NCBI GenBank assembly: GCA_024654605.1
Contig: JANLHH010000019.1
Location: forward strand, 1-6,053
Source of the DNA: Patescibacteria group bacterium
GTDB taxonomy: Bacteria; Patescibacteriota; Minisyncoccia; Phycocordibacterales; JANLHH01
Reading direction: 5' to 3'
DNA length: 6,053 nucleotides
The notes under the pieces were generated by a model that saw nothing but the letters and a program-made list of their open reading frames with translations, was not told the DNA's origin and made no database searches. Both the position numbers and the translations under genes were made by a program. Positions within the stretch are counted from its first letter, which is position 1, and every line of letters begins with the position of its first letter. Positions 5,966 through 6,053 of the stretch are shown here, in pieces.

Positions 5966-6053
5966 ATGCTCATAGGCGAATACATACACACGCTTGATCC
6001 AAAAAAAAGGCTTTCGCTTCCCGCTAAATTTCGCAAAGAAGTAGGGAAAAAAG
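5966..6053 (+). CDS. mraZ: Transcriptional regulator MraZ, 3'-truncated by window edge
   Basis: MraZ is a ring-forming, AbrB-fold DNA-binding protein that regulates its own promoter and the division and cell-wall (dcw) cluster it usually heads. Only 29 codons are in the window. They read MLIGEYIHTLDPKKRLSLPAKFR (1-23) with the conserved LDxKxRLxxPxxxR DNA-contacting signature: Asp11, Lys13, Arg15, Pro19 and Arg23. The usual glycine after the lysine (DxKGR) is Lys14 here. The ATG at 5966 matches the family N-terminus; there is no Shine-Dalgarno, since the sequence before it is CAAAACACCAACC. The phased repeats and promoter immediately upstream support the identification. Downstream rsmH and fts/mur genes are expected from family context but are not seen. 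Confidence 0.93.
   Translation, partial: MLIGEYIHTLDPKKRLSLPAKFRKEVGKK

Noticed and set aside
5215..6036. Long open frame of 273 codons on the minus strand
   Set aside because: It runs antisense through lysS, a strong terminator, the mraZ promoter and mraZ; its translation has no recognisable domain and is compositionally odd. It is a shadow of the plus-strand genes.

Overview
The window is a gene-dense, all plus-strand piece of a bacterial chromosome that holds cell-shape and housekeeping genes. In order: the 3' part of mreB, mreC, a very short mreD-like gene, mrdA (PBP2), greA, lysS, and the first 29 codons of mraZ. The reduced protein architecture (an 88-residue MreD-like protein and a PBP2 with most of its N-terminal head missing), together with the greA-lysS-mraZ order, suggests a small-genome lineage such as the Candidate Phyla Radiation (Patescibacteria/Parcubacteria type). 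That placement is an inference from gene features; there is no rRNA here to settle it. The standard bacterial code fits: genes end in TAA or TAG and no UGA needs to be read through.

Layout. Positions 1-3641 form one tightly packed elongasome operon: mreB overlaps mreC by 20 bases, mreD lies 46 bases after mreC, and mrdA starts 3 bases after mreD. MreB is the actin-like filament, MreC and MreD link it through the membrane, and PBP2 is the transpeptidase that cross-links side-wall peptidoglycan. RodA, the usual glycosyltransferase partner, is not in the window. The 112-base gap 3642-3753 carries a near-consensus sigma-70-type promoter whose 17-base spacer is mostly two tandem TTTCGGCC copies, plus a second perfect -10 hexamer nearer the greA start. 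greA (transcript cleavage factor) and lysS (class II lysyl-tRNA synthetase) follow as a likely two-gene operon that ends at a clear intrinsic terminator at 5786-5809.

The 217-base gap 5749-5965 is the regulatory hub before the next cluster. After the terminator, 5810-5875 shows nothing I recognise. Then a set of GTGG(G)AT repeats, phased at about 10 bases, straddles a TATAAT promoter directly upstream of mraZ. This matches the known mode of MraZ binding to direct repeats at its own promoter. mraZ normally heads the dcw (division and cell wall) cluster, so the division genes probably continue beyond the right edge.

I do not see a new defence, mobile or otherwise undescribed system. No stretch over 300 bases lacks a gene, and no tRNA, rRNA, insertion sequence or CRISPR array is visible. 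The points worth a second look are the MraZ operator array, the reduced PBP2 head, the palindrome-filled greA promoter, the minimal MreD, and the near absence of Shine-Dalgarno sequences.
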